From: an uncultured Alsobacter sp.
GTDB taxonomy: Bacteria; Pseudomonadota; Alphaproteobacteria; Rhizobiales; Beijerinckiaceae
Assembly: GCF_945952055.1 (NCBI RefSeq)
Contig: NZ_CAMFHB010000037.1
Span: 1 to 64,000 of the forward strand
Direction: 5' to 3'
Length of the DNA stretch: 64,000 nucleotides
A program made the translations under genes and the position numbers. Below, piece by piece: positions 1 to 11,228 of the stretch (positions within the stretch are counted from its first letter, which is position 1; every line of letters starts with the position of its first letter). The notes under the pieces were generated by a model. The model ran no database searches. It was not told the origin of the DNA and worked only from the letters and a program-made list of their open reading frames with translations.

Positions 1-44
1 CACGTAAGGAGTCGTCGGCAGCGTCAGATGTGTATAAGAGACAG
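1..44 (+). other. Illumina Nextera adapter and i5 index left on the contig end
   Basis: Bases 12-44 match the 33-base Nextera Read 1 adapter including the transposon mosaic end (AGATGTGTATAAGAGACAG at 26-44). Bases 4-11 (GTAAGGAG) match the i5 index known as S505/N505, and bases 1-3 (CAC) match the end of the P5 oligonucleotide. Genomic sequence therefore starts at base 45. Any reading frame extending below base 45 contains synthetic sequence. Confidence 0.97.
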
Positions 45-1385
45 ACCCTGCACCATGACGGGGGGCTGCGGCGGGGGCGGACGCCGCGCCCAGCCCGGCA
101 TCGGGATCGGGATGGGGATCGGTAGGAAGCCCGGGGACGGCGGCGGGGGCGGCGGCAGCGCGATGGGTTCGCGCGGCGGCGGCAGCAGGTAGGCCGGCGG
201 CGGAGGCGGCGGAGGCAGGTCGTCGACGAAATAGGCCGGACCCGTCTCGATCACCTCGACGCGCGGCAGGGGCGGCGGGAGATCGTACTCCATCTCGTCG
301 AAGACACGGGGCGGCTCCGGCGGGGCGGCGAGACGGGCCAGGCGACGCCGTGCATCGGCCGCGTGCGGTCCGTCATCGTAGCGCCGCAGATAGGTCCAGT
401 AGGACTCGGGCGTGTTGCGCGAGACGGTGCGCTGCCAGACGATCGCCTCGCGGCGGGCCGCGAGAAGCCGCTGGATCCGCGGCACCATGCGGTCCGAAGG
501 GAAGGCGCGCAGGAACTCCTGGTAGCCGGTGATGGTGTCGCGCTCGATGGCCATCGCATAGGCCTCGGCCGGCAGCAGGTCGGCCATGCCGCGCGGGCGG
601 GCGGGCGCCGGGGGCGGCGGCGGTCCCGCATTCTCCTGCGGCTCGTAGAAGGTGAAGGGCGCCTGCAGGGTGCCCGTCTGCGCCGGCGTCTGGCGTCCCT
701 GGGTCACCTCGTGGACCCGCACGCGCACGCGGGCGAAGAGCTCGCCGGCCTGCAGACCCGGCTGGCGCATCATCTCGACCAGCGACGTGGCATACACGCC
801 GTAGGGGCCGGCCTCCTGCGGCAGCACGGCGTCGGGTCCCGCGCTCATGGCCAGCAGCGTGCCCTGCGGCGGCTCCGTCAAGGCGAGGCCCGGCGCGAGG
901 CCCTGGCCGTCGGCAAGCGGCGGGAAGGGACGGGCGAGGTCGAGGGCCACGATGCGGATGCGGCCGGAGGCGCCCAGCACGCGCAGCAGGTCGAGCATCC
1001 GGAAGCTCTCGAGGGGGATGTCGCTCGCCCGCTCGATGCGCGCGCCGATGGGGACGAAGTAGTTCTCGCCCTCGAACTGCACGCCCTGGCCAGCGATGAA
1101 CACCGTGGCCGTGGCCTCCGGGCCGGCCGCGGTCAGCTTGTCGATGAATTCCCGCAGGCTCTTGCGCACCCCCGTGAGGTCGAGATCGGCGCCGGCGACG
1201 ACGTCGAACCCGGCGGTCTGGAGTTCCTGCGCGAGGAGGCCGGCATCGTTGGCCGGGGTCGGCAGCTCTCCCGACCCGTAGTGGGCATTGCCGATGACGA
1301 GCGCCACCCGCGGCTCCGCTCTCGCGAACCCTGCGGAGGCCACCAGCACGAGGGCGGCGAAGAAAGTCGCGAAGCGCGGGCTCAT
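45..1385 (-). CDS. Secreted caspase-fold (peptidase C14-like) pseudoenzyme, 3' end missing
   Basis: The protein starts with a clear signal peptide (about residues 1-23, ending ARA), so it should be exported. Residues 25-245 match the bacterial caspase/metacaspase-like fold: the opening strand RVALVIGNAHY, then VFIAGQGVQFEGENYFVP, then IVALDLARPF. In active members the last two read SGHGVQ and LDACR. Here the catalytic His position is Gln100 and the catalytic Cys position is Ala151, so it should lack protease activity. Residues from about 250 are Pro-rich, with long proline runs after residue 350. The gene is cut by the contig end: the last codons and the apparent stop lie in adapter sequence, so the true C-terminus is unknown. 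A binding or scaffold role is inference. Confidence 0.85.
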
Positions 1386-1711
1386 GGACTGGCCTCCGTT
1401 TCTTGTCAGGACACGGAGACAATCTCCGAAGAGGGGCCTGAACGCGGCATGAACCCGGCAACGGGGTGTCCGTTCAGCTTGGCCGGCATCACGCAGGGCA
1501 ATGCGGGCGCGAGACGCCGGGTTCCATGGCGGGCGGCCGTCGCGCCCGAGGCGTGACCCGGGATAGGGGGCCGCCCTTGATGGCGGGCCCGGGGAAGATT
1601 ACGATGTTGCGATGGATACGGTCGCTTCCCACACCCTGCGAATGCCCCGGCCCGACCGCGCGAGGTCCGGCCGGAGAGGGTGACGCGCGCCAGCGCGCGA
1701 GACAGGCGAGA

Positions 1712-1770
1712 GCGCCGAACCCAGCCCTTCCGTGCCACGCGGGAGGGCTTTTTCGTTGCGGGTTCGGCGC
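1712..1770 (+). promoter_or_regulatory. Structured leader with nested hairpins upstream of metG
   Basis: An 11-bp perfect outer stem pairs 1712-1722 (GCGCCGAACCC) with 1760-1770 (GGGTTCGGCGC). Inside it a 9-bp hairpin pairs 1723-1731 with 1741-1749 (AGCCCTTCC against GGGAGGGCT, one G-U pair) and is followed at once by five T residues (1749-1753). The inner hairpin plus T run resembles an intrinsic terminator or attenuator, and the outer stem would hold it in a larger fold ending 28 bases before the metG start. I do not recognise an Rfam family. Alternatives are a plain terminator for upstream transcription or a small RNA. Confidence 0.5.
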
Positions 1771-1798
1771 GTCCACCTTTCCGCACGGGTCATCCCTC

Positions 1799-3475
<1,677 letters not shown>

Positions 3476-3532
3476 GGTCTGAGCGCAGGGCTGAGGACGC
3501 AAGTCCCGATCGCCGCCGTCCGGGCGGTCCCC

Positions 3533-4189
3533 TCACGTCCGCGGACCGCCGGGTGCTCGCAGCAGCCTGTCCACCTCGGCGCGGAGGACGGGGAGCAGTT
3601 CGGCGTCGAACCAGGGATTGCGCTTCAGCCAGTGCGTGTTGCGCCAGGAGGGGTGGGGGAGGGCGAGGATGCGGGCCTCGGCGAGCAGGGTGCGCCAGGC
3701 GGCCAGCGTGGCGTCGAGCGTGCCGGCCATGAGGTCGGCGCTCCCGCGACGTGCCAGATGGTGGCGCAGGGCGGGCGCACCCAGCGTGACGGTCAAGCCG
3801 GGCTCGCCGATCGCGTCCAGGAGCGCCCCGTGCCAGGTCCTCGCGCATTCCGGCCGCGGGGGGCGGTCCCCGCCGCGCGGGTCCGTGCCGGGGAAGCAGA
3901 AGCCCATGGGAACGATGGCGATGCGGCCCGCATCGTAGAACTCGGCCTCCGAAACGCCGAGCCAGGCCCGCAGGCGCTGGCCGGACGGGTCGGAAAACGG
4001 CTTGCCGGAGGCATGCGCGCGGGTGCCCGGCGCCTGGCCGCACAAGAGCAGGGCAGGGGCGACCGTGCCGACCTGCAGGACCGGCCTCGGCTCGTGCGGC
4101 AGCGGCCGCCCGGACGGCTCGTCGCGGCAGACGCGGCATCGGCCGATCCGCGCGACCAACGCCTCCAGGCCATCCCGGCCAGCCGCCAT
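3533..4189 (-). CDS. Uracil-DNA glycosylase superfamily protein
   Basis: A 218-residue protein of the uracil-DNA glycosylase superfamily, which removes uracil or other damaged bases from DNA. The first motif is GQAPGTRAHASGKPFSDPSG (about residues 52-71) and the second is LPHPSWRNTHWLK near residue 190. The CRVC pair near residue 20 resembles half of the Fe-S ligand set of family 4/5 enzymes, but I do not see the full four-cysteine set. The start at 4189 overlaps the stop of the upstream nuclease gene as TGATG, implying translational coupling. Substrate preference is not predictable here. Confidence 0.8.
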   Translation of the reverse strand: MAAGRDGLEALVARIGRCRVCRDEPSGRPLPHEPRPVLQVGTVAPALLLCGQAPGTRAHASGKPFSDPSGQRLRAWLGVSEAEFYDAGRIAIVPMGFCFPGTDPRGGDRPPRPECARTWHGALLDAIGEPGLTVTLGAPALRHHLARRGSADLMAGTLDATLAAWRTLLAEARILALPHPSWRNTHWLKRNPWFDAELLPVLRAEVDRLLRAPGGPRT

Positions 4190-4707
4190 CAGTCGTTCCT
4201 CGGGTGGCGCGCACGCCAGTCGGCCGGCCGCTCGAACCGGGTGGCCCAGACGCCGCGTCGTTCCGAGCGGGCCTCGGCCTCCTCGCTCTCGTAGCGGCCA
4301 TAGGCCACGGCGTGTCCGGCCCGCACCATGTCGCCGTTCACGTCGCGGCCGTCCCGCCGGCACAGGGCCACGTCCCGGTCGTAGCGGTCGCGATCGACGA
4401 TCGTGCAGTCGAGCCGGCCGGTGCCGACCATGCGCACCAGGGCGTCGCGCGCCTGCCGGCCGCATGGCTCCTGCCCGCGCGCCCCGAGGCACGTCTGGCG
4501 GAATTCCGGGGCGTCGATGCCGGCGAGCCGAATCTCGTGGCCGCCGACCTCCAGGGAGTCGCCGTCGATGACCCGGGCGGTGCCCGTCACCACGGCAGGC
4601 GGCTTCACCACCCGCCAGGCGAGAAATCCGCCTGCGGCGAAGAGCCCGGCCAGCAGGCCGGCAACCATGGACCGGGTCATCCGGTCGAGCACAGAGGTCA
4701 TCCGCAT
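4189..4707 (-). CDS. Membrane-anchored thermonuclease (SNase-like) family protein
   Basis: A 172-residue protein with one N-terminal membrane segment (about residues 14-32) and a staphylococcal-nuclease fold. Recognisable features are the opening VIDGDSLEVGGHEIRLAGID, the DAPEFRQ motif and the RDRYDRDVALCR strand, matching the Arg/Asp/Glu active-site layout of the family. The domain should lie outside the cytoplasmic membrane. Its stop overlaps the glycosylase start (TGATG), so the two are probably made together. A joint role in handling damaged or foreign DNA is inference. Confidence 0.85.
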   Translation of the reverse strand: MRMTSVLDRMTRSMVAGLLAGLFAAGGFLAWRVVKPPAVVTGTARVIDGDSLEVGGHEIRLAGIDAPEFRQTCLGARGQEPCGRQARDALVRMVGTGRLDCTIVDRDRYDRDVALCRRDGRDVNGDMVRAGHAVAYGRYESEEAEARSERRGVWATRFERPADWRARHPRND

Positions 4708-4822
4708 CAGGCGTCTGGGAGGCGATAGGTCGGCATTGTCGGGATCGAGTCAGTCTGAAGTTAACTCTTTTCGGTCAGTTTGTTGCGATGGCGCTCACCC
4801 GCCTGAAAGCCAGCGGACCGCA

Positions 4823-6388
<1,566 letters not shown>

Positions 6389-6392
6389 GGCC

Positions 6393-7421
6393 TCAGCCGT
6401 CCTTGTTGCTCACGCCCGCCTGGCCGAACGTGGCCATGCCCGTGTGGCAGGCCACCGCGGCCCTGACCACGCCCATCGCCATGGCGGCGCCGCTGGCTTC
6501 CCCGAGCCGCATGCCGAGATCGAGAACGGGCTCCAGCCCCAGGCGCTCCAGCACCTCGCCGTGGGCGCCCTCGGCGGAACGGTGACCGGCGATGCAGTGG
6601 TCGAGGGCGCTCGGGTCGAGCGCGTGCAGCACCGCGGCGGCGGCCGTCACGACATAGCCGTCGAGCACCACCGGCACGCGTTGCAGCCGCGCGGCCAGGA
6701 TGGCGCCGGCCATCGCCGCGATCTCGCGACCGCCGACGCGGCGCAGGACCTCCAGCGGGTCGCCGAGATGCGAGGCATGCAGGACGAGCGCCCTCTCGAC
6801 GGCGCTGCGCTTGCGCCGCAGGCCCTCGTCGTCGACGCCCGTGCCGCGTCCCACGAAACGCCCGGCATCGCCGCCATAAAGCGCCGCGTAGATCGCCGCC
6901 GCGATGGTGGTGTTGCCGATACCCATCTCCCCGAGCCCCAGCAGGTCGACTCCGCCGGCCACCGCCTCCATGCCGTAGGCCATGGTGGCGACGCACATCT
7001 TCTCGTCGAGCGCGGGTTCCTGGGTGATGTCGCCGCTCGGCACGTCGAGCGCCAGGTCGAACACCTTGAAGCCGATGTCGAAGGTCGCGCAGATCTGGTT
7101 GATCGCGGCGCCGCCGGCGGAGAAATTCTCCAGCATCTGGCGGGTGACCGCCTGCGGGAATGCCGAGACCCCCTGGGCCACCACGCCGTGGTTGGCCGCG
7201 AACACGCAGACGGTGGGGCGATCGATGGACGGCCGCGAGCGGCCCTGCCAGGCGGCGACCCACTCGGCCAGGTCCTCCAGGCGTCCGAGCGAGCCCGGCG
7301 GCTTGGTCAGCTGCGCATCGCGGTCTCGCACTGCACCCACCGCGACCGCATCCGGGCCGGGCATCTGCGCGATCAGGCGCCGGATGTCGTCGAAAGGCAT
7401 GCCGCTGTCGGAAGGTCCCAT
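6393..7421 (-). CDS. cobT: Nicotinate-nucleotide--dimethylbenzimidazole phosphoribosyltransferase
   Basis: A 342-residue enzyme that makes alpha-ribazole phosphate from nicotinate mononucleotide and 5,6-dimethylbenzimidazole, building the lower ligand of cobalamin. The family is identified by TKPPGSLGRLE near the N-terminus, FAANHGV, the GEMGIGNTT loop, and the C-terminal GLEPVLDLGMRLGEASGAA containing the catalytic Glu region. The start at 7421 gives a normal family length; the ATG at 7400 (MPFDD) is an alternative. It is divergent from cobS, leaving 72 bases for both promoters. No cobalamin riboswitch fits in that gap. Confidence 0.95.
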   Translation of the reverse strand: MGPSDSGMPFDDIRRLIAQMPGPDAVAVGAVRDRDAQLTKPPGSLGRLEDLAEWVAAWQGRSRPSIDRPTVCVFAANHGVVAQGVSAFPQAVTRQMLENFSAGGAAINQICATFDIGFKVFDLALDVPSGDITQEPALDEKMCVATMAYGMEAVAGGVDLLGLGEMGIGNTTIAAAIYAALYGGDAGRFVGRGTGVDDEGLRRKRSAVERALVLHASHLGDPLEVLRRVGGREIAAMAGAILAARLQRVPVVLDGYVVTAAAAVLHALDPSALDHCIAGHRSAEGAHGEVLERLGLEPVLDLGMRLGEASGAAMAMGVVRAAVACHTGMATFGQAGVSNKDG

Positions 7422-7493
7422 GATGCACTCGCTTGACGGCCCGAGGATTCGGGCCGGACTGTCTAGCACCCGAAGCGACGGAGCGGAAACACG

Positions 7494-8348
7494 ATGGCGG
7501 CTGAACAGGGGCCCGTGGGTGGGCCGAGTGCAGGACCAGGTGCCGGCCAAGCTCCGCTGAGCGGCCCGGGTCTCCTGGTGGAGGTGGCCCAGTGCCTGCG
7601 CTTCTATTCCCGCCTGCCCGTGCCCAGGCTGCCGGGCGAGGCCGATCCGCACGCCGTGCCGGACTTCACCCGCATTCCGCGGGCCCTGCCGCTGGCCGGC
7701 GCGGTGATCGGGCTCGTCGGTGCCCTGGTCCTCGCCCTGGCGCTGGCGCTGCGACTGCCCCCCGCGGCCGCCGCCGCCTTGGCCGTGGCGGCCCTGGTGC
7801 TGGCGACCGGCGCCTTCCACGAGGACGGCCTGGCCGACACGGCCGACGGGTTCGGGGGTGGGCGCACCGTTCAACGCCGGCTGGAGATCATGAGCGACAG
7901 CCGGGTGGGCACCTATGGCGCCACCGCCATCGGGCTGTCGCTCATCCTGCGCGTGACGCTGGTCGCGGCGATCGCGGAACGGCTGGGCGCCGGTCCCGCG
8001 GGACTGGCCCTCGTCGCCGTGGCCTCGGCGACCCGCGTCATCGCCTTGGCGCCGCTGTGGCTGTTGCCGCCGGCCAAGCCAGACGGCCGCTCGGCCTCGG
8101 TCGGCCGCCCGTCGGACACCACCATGGCAACGGCGGCCGCGCTCGCGGTCGGCATCACGCTGCTGGTGCTCACGCCGGCTTTCGGCCTGCCGCGCGCGGG
8201 CGTGTCGCTCATCGTCGGGACCCTGTCGGCCTGGCCCGTGCTCGTTCTGTCCCGCCGCCTCATCGGCGGCCAGACGGGAGACGTAGCCGGGGCGACGCAG
8301 CAGGTCGCCGAGATCGCGATGCTGGCCGTTCTGGCTTCGCGCTTGTGA
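7494..8348 (+). CDS. cobS: Adenosylcobinamide-GDP ribazoletransferase (cobalamin synthase)
   Basis: A 284-residue integral membrane enzyme that joins adenosylcobinamide-GDP to alpha-ribazole (phosphate), the last assembly step of cobalamin, directly after CobT. The metal-binding signature EDGLADTADGFGGG lies near residue 110, followed by RLEIMSDSRVGTYG. Most of the remaining chain is Ala/Leu/Val-rich membrane helix. The first 30 residues are Gly/Pro-rich and not conserved, so the true start may be slightly downstream. The head-to-head arrangement with cobT supports shared function. Confidence 0.95.
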   Translation: MAAEQGPVGGPSAGPGAGQAPLSGPGLLVEVAQCLRFYSRLPVPRLPGEADPHAVPDFTRIPRALPLAGAVIGLVGALVLALALALRLPPAAAAALAVAALVLATGAFHEDGLADTADGFGGGRTVQRRLEIMSDSRVGTYGATAIGLSLILRVTLVAAIAERLGAGPAGLALVAVASATRVIALAPLWLLPPAKPDGRSASVGRPSDTTMATAAALAVGITLLVLTPAFGLPRAGVSLIVGTLSAWPVLVLSRRLIGGQTGDVAGATQQVAEIAMLAVLASRL

Positions 8349-8388
8349 AGGGTGCGAAAACGCCGGCTAAGCCGATCCAGCAGGCCGC

Positions 8389-9237
8389 CTAGATCCCGAA
8401 CAGTCCCAGCAGGAACCGCAGGCTCACCAGCAGCAGGAAGATGCCGAAGGCCACCTCGAGTCGCCGCTTCGACAGTTTGTGGGCGATGGTCACGCCGAGC
8501 GGCGCGGTGAGGATGCTGGTGGGGATGACGAGCGCCATGCCGATCAGCGAAATGTAGCCCAGCGACAGGGGCGGGAGGACCGCCGGCACGAGGCCCATCT
8601 TCGGCCAGCCGGCATAGATGTAGCCCAGCGTGCCCGGGATGGAGATGATCACGCCCAGGCCCGACGAGGTCGCGACCGCCTGGTGGATGGGCCGGCCGTA
8701 GAAGGTCATGAACAGGTTGGAGAGTTGTCCGCCGCCGATGCCCATCAGCGAAGACAGCACGCCGATCAGCAGGCCGTAGATCTTCATCAGCGGGCCTGTC
8801 GGCAGGTCGGTGCCGAGCCGCCAGGAATCGCGGCCGAACAGCAGGCGGATGGCGCTGACGCCCGCCACCAGCACGAACACGAGCTTGAACAGGCCCGCCG
8901 GCGCATAGCGCGCGACGAGGCTGCCGAGGATCACGCCCACCACGACGGGCACGGCCCAGGCCTTCAGGATCGAGAGATCGACCGCGCCCTTCTTCTGGTG
9001 CGCCCTGAAGGATCGGATCGAGGTCGGGATGATGATGGCCAGCGACGTGCCCACCGCGAGCGGCATGCGGACATCCTCCGGCACGCCCTGGATGCGGAAG
9101 AGCTCGTAGAGCACCGGCACGATGATGGCCCCGCCGCCGACGCCGAAGATGCCGGCCAAGAGCCCGGTCACCGCGCCCGCGGCGAGGAGGCCCACGGCCA
9201 GGATCACGAGCTGGGTGACGGCGATGTCCTGGAACAT
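8389..9237 (-). CDS. TauE/SafE family sulfite/anion exporter
   Basis: A 282-residue membrane protein of the TauE/SafE (DUF81) family. It shows the two family repeats, each with a Gly-rich loop: GIFGVGGGAIIVPVLYE near residue 30 and SSLMGIGGGQLSNLFM near residue 160. About eight hydrophobic segments are visible. Members export sulfite, sulfoacetate or related anions, but the substrate cannot be read from this sequence and no sulfur genes are adjacent. Start at 9237 chosen because the membrane domain begins there. Convergent with cobS. Confidence 0.87.
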   Translation of the reverse strand: MFQDIAVTQLVILAVGLLAAGAVTGLLAGIFGVGGGAIIVPVLYELFRIQGVPEDVRMPLAVGTSLAIIIPTSIRSFRAHQKKGAVDLSILKAWAVPVVVGVILGSLVARYAPAGLFKLVFVLVAGVSAIRLLFGRDSWRLGTDLPTGPLMKIYGLLIGVLSSLMGIGGGQLSNLFMTFYGRPIHQAVATSSGLGVIISIPGTLGYIYAGWPKMGLVPAVLPPLSLGYISLIGMALVIPTSILTAPLGVTIAHKLSKRRLEVAFGIFLLLVSLRFLLGLFGI

Positions 9238-9358
9238 GGAAACCTCGGGGGCAGGAAGGCGTGCACCCGAAGCTCTGGGCCATTTCGGGCCGGGGGGCAA
9301 GGCGCGCAGCCATGCGAAAATCGCATGGGCGGGCGGAACAAGGCCTGCGTCGGGCCGA

Positions 9359-10384
9359 TCAGGCGGCCACGGGTTCCCCGTCCTCGGCCGGGGCGCGGCG
9401 CACGTGGGCCAACGCGTCGCGCAAGGTGTCCAGCCCGGCTCCCGGCTTCACGCCCTCGGTCGCAAGGTGCCGGCGCCAGGCCCGCGCACCGGGCCGGCCG
9501 TTGAACAGGCCCAGCATGTGCCGCGTGATGGCGTGCAGCCGCGTGCCCTCGGCCAGGCGTGCGGAGACATAGGGCTCGAACGCCTCGATCGCGGCGAAGG
9601 GATCGAGGGCCGGCGGCGCCTCGCCGAACAGGTGCGGGTCGACGGCGAGCAGCAGGCCCGGGTCGTGGTAGGCGGCTCGCCCCAGCATCACGCCGTCGAC
9701 TTCAGCGAGTTGGACCGCGGCCTCGGCCAGGCCGGCAATGCCGCCGTTGATCGAGATCGGCACGTGCGGCAGGCGCGCCTTCAGGCGATGGACGCGCGCA
9801 TAGTCGAGGGGAGGGATGTCGCGGTTTTCCTTGGGCGACAGGCCCTGCAGCCAGGCCTTGCGGGCATGCACCACCAGCGCGTCCGCGCCGGCGGCCAGCA
9901 CCGCATCGGCCAAGGCGTCGAGAGCCGCCTCGGGATCCTGGTCGTCCACGCCGATCCGGCACTTCACCGTCACCGGCACGCGCACGGCGACCTTCATCGC
10001 GGCGACGCACTCGCCGACGAGCGCCGGCTCGCGCATCAGGCACGCGCCGAAGCGCCCGTTCTGGACCCGGTCCGACGGGCAGCCGACATTGATGTTGACC
10101 TCGTCATAGCCGAAATCGGCGCAGATCCGCGCCGCGGCGGCGAGATCCCCAGGGTCCGAGCCGCCGAGCTGGACCGCGACCGGATGCTCCAGGTCGTCGA
10201 ACCCGAGCAGCCGGGCCCGATCGCCGTGCAGCACCGCGCCGGTCGTCACCATTTCCGTGTAGAGCCGGGCGCGCCTGCTCAGGTGACGGTGAAAGGCCCG
10301 GCAGTACCGGTCCGTCCAGTCCATCATGGGCGCCACGGAGAAGCGGTGTTGCTCGAACGGGCTCATCTCGCGGGTCATTCGCAT
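9359..10384 (-). CDS. dusA: tRNA-dihydrouridine(20/20a) synthase
   Basis: Flavin enzyme of about 341 residues that reduces uridine 20/20a in the D loop of tRNA. Motifs: FSVAPMMDWTDRYCR at the start of the FMN barrel, LYTEMVTTGA, and NINVGCPSDRVQNGRFGACL with the catalytic cysteine in GACL. Later come VTVKCRIGVDD, VVHARKAWLQGLSPKENR, INGGI and VMLGRAAY, which form the phosphate-binding end of the barrel. Starts at 10384, 10378 and 10366 are all possible; none has a clear ribosome binding site. Divergent from the HEPN/MNT pair. Confidence 0.93.
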   Translation of the reverse strand: MRMTREMSPFEQHRFSVAPMMDWTDRYCRAFHRHLSRRARLYTEMVTTGAVLHGDRARLLGFDDLEHPVAVQLGGSDPGDLAAAARICADFGYDEVNINVGCPSDRVQNGRFGACLMREPALVGECVAAMKVAVRVPVTVKCRIGVDDQDPEAALDALADAVLAAGADALVVHARKAWLQGLSPKENRDIPPLDYARVHRLKARLPHVPISINGGIAGLAEAAVQLAEVDGVMLGRAAYHDPGLLLAVDPHLFGEAPPALDPFAAIEAFEPYVSARLAEGTRLHAITRHMLGLFNGRPGARAWRRHLATEGVKPGAGLDTLRDALAHVRRAPAEDGEPVAA

Positions 10385-10481
10385 CGGGGCGGGCGCGTTG
10401 TACACTGAAGGGGTGAGCGGCGCGAGTTTTTCGCAATCGACGTCGAGGACCGGCTTCAGCGATGTGAAGAGGATGCCGACA

Positions 10482-10895
10482 GTGAGCGACATCAGGCCTG
10501 ATATTTCGGTGCTGAGGCGCGCCTTCGACCGTCTGGTCGAAGGGTTGGCACGATATCAGTGCGACACGTCGGACATTCAGATCCGCGACGGCCTCGTCCA
10601 GCGTTTCGAGTTTACCTACGAGATCGCGCACAAGACCCTGAAGCGGTACCTCGAGTATGCTTCCCCGACGCCCGAGCATGTCGATGCCATGAGCTTCCAG
10701 GACATGATCCGCTCTGCGAACGAGCAGGGTCTCCTGCTCGGGACGTGGCCAGAGTGGCGCAGCTATCGAGAGATGCGGAGCAAGACGAGCCATTCCTACA
10801 ACGAGGTCGTGGCCGTCGAGGTCGTTGCCGGAATCCCGGCTTTCATCACGGAAGTGCAAGCTCTTGTGAACCGATTGGCGGAGCGCCTTGCATGA
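10482..10895 (+). CDS. HEPN-family protein of a HEPN/MNT toxin-antitoxin-like pair (HI0074-like)
   Basis: A small all-helical protein (137 residues) of the HI0074/HEPN class (nucleotidyltransferase substrate-binding protein). The YREMRSKTSHSYNE stretch carries the RX4H HEPN motif, the ribonuclease centre in toxin members. The sequence GAAGAGG at 10466-10472 sits nine bases before the GTG at 10482 but touches the ATG at 10473 with no gap, so GTG is preferred; the ATG adds three residues. It overlaps the next gene by four bases (ATGA). In homologous pairs the HEPN protein is an RNase toxin inactivated by the MNT partner; here this is inferred from family and pairing. Confidence 0.87.
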   Translation: MSDIRPDISVLRRAFDRLVEGLARYQCDTSDIQIRDGLVQRFEFTYEIAHKTLKRYLEYASPTPEHVDAMSFQDMIRSANEQGLLLGTWPEWRSYREMRSKTSHSYNEVVAVEVVAGIPAFITEVQALVNRLAERLA

Positions 10896-11212
10896 CCTTG
10901 GCCGCAAGCAGGCTTTCTCTCAGGCCGCAGGACCAGACAGTCATCCGCGCCATTCTGTCTGCGAAGATACCTGATCGAGAAGTGCTCGCGTTCGGTTCGC
11001 GCGCCCGCGGACGCGCCAAGCCGTTTTCGGATCTCGACCTGGCCATTCTCGGCCAGGACGCTCTCCCGCTACCGCAGTTGGCAGAGTTGCGGGAGGCCTT
11101 CGAAGACTCGGATCTGCCCTTCAGGGTCGACCTGGTGGATTGGAACACGATCGAGGACGCGTTCCGCGCCATCATTCGCCGTGAGGCCGTTCTGATCCAA
11201 TCCGTCCGGTGA
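10892..11212 (+). CDS. Minimal nucleotidyltransferase (MNT), partner of the HEPN protein
   Basis: A 106-residue minimal nucleotidyltransferase. The diagnostic motif is FGSRARGRAKPFSDLDLAI (GSxARG...SDxDL) near residues 37-55, with a third acidic residue in FRVDLVDW near residue 80. All three metal-binding acidic residues therefore appear intact. MNT antitoxins in such pairs modify the HEPN toxin with AMP. The start overlaps the HEPN stop (ATGA). It converges with the cupin gene and no terminator is obvious. Confidence 0.87.
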   Translation: MTLAASRLSLRPQDQTVIRAILSAKIPDREVLAFGSRARGRAKPFSDLDLAILGQDALPLPQLAELREAFEDSDLPFRVDLVDWNTIEDAFRAIIRREAVLIQSVR

Positions 11213-11228
11213 CGGCAAACCGCCCCAA

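Noticed and set aside
24-44. C-terminal codons and stop of the first gene
   Set aside because: They are adapter sequence, not genome.
363-1556. Long plus-strand frame opposite the caspase-fold gene
   Set aside because: GC-rich antisense shadow with Arg/Gly/Ala-rich translation and no domain.
7422-7493. Cobalamin riboswitch between cobT and cobS
   Set aside because: The gap is only 72 bases and shows no B12-box-like sequence or suitable folds.
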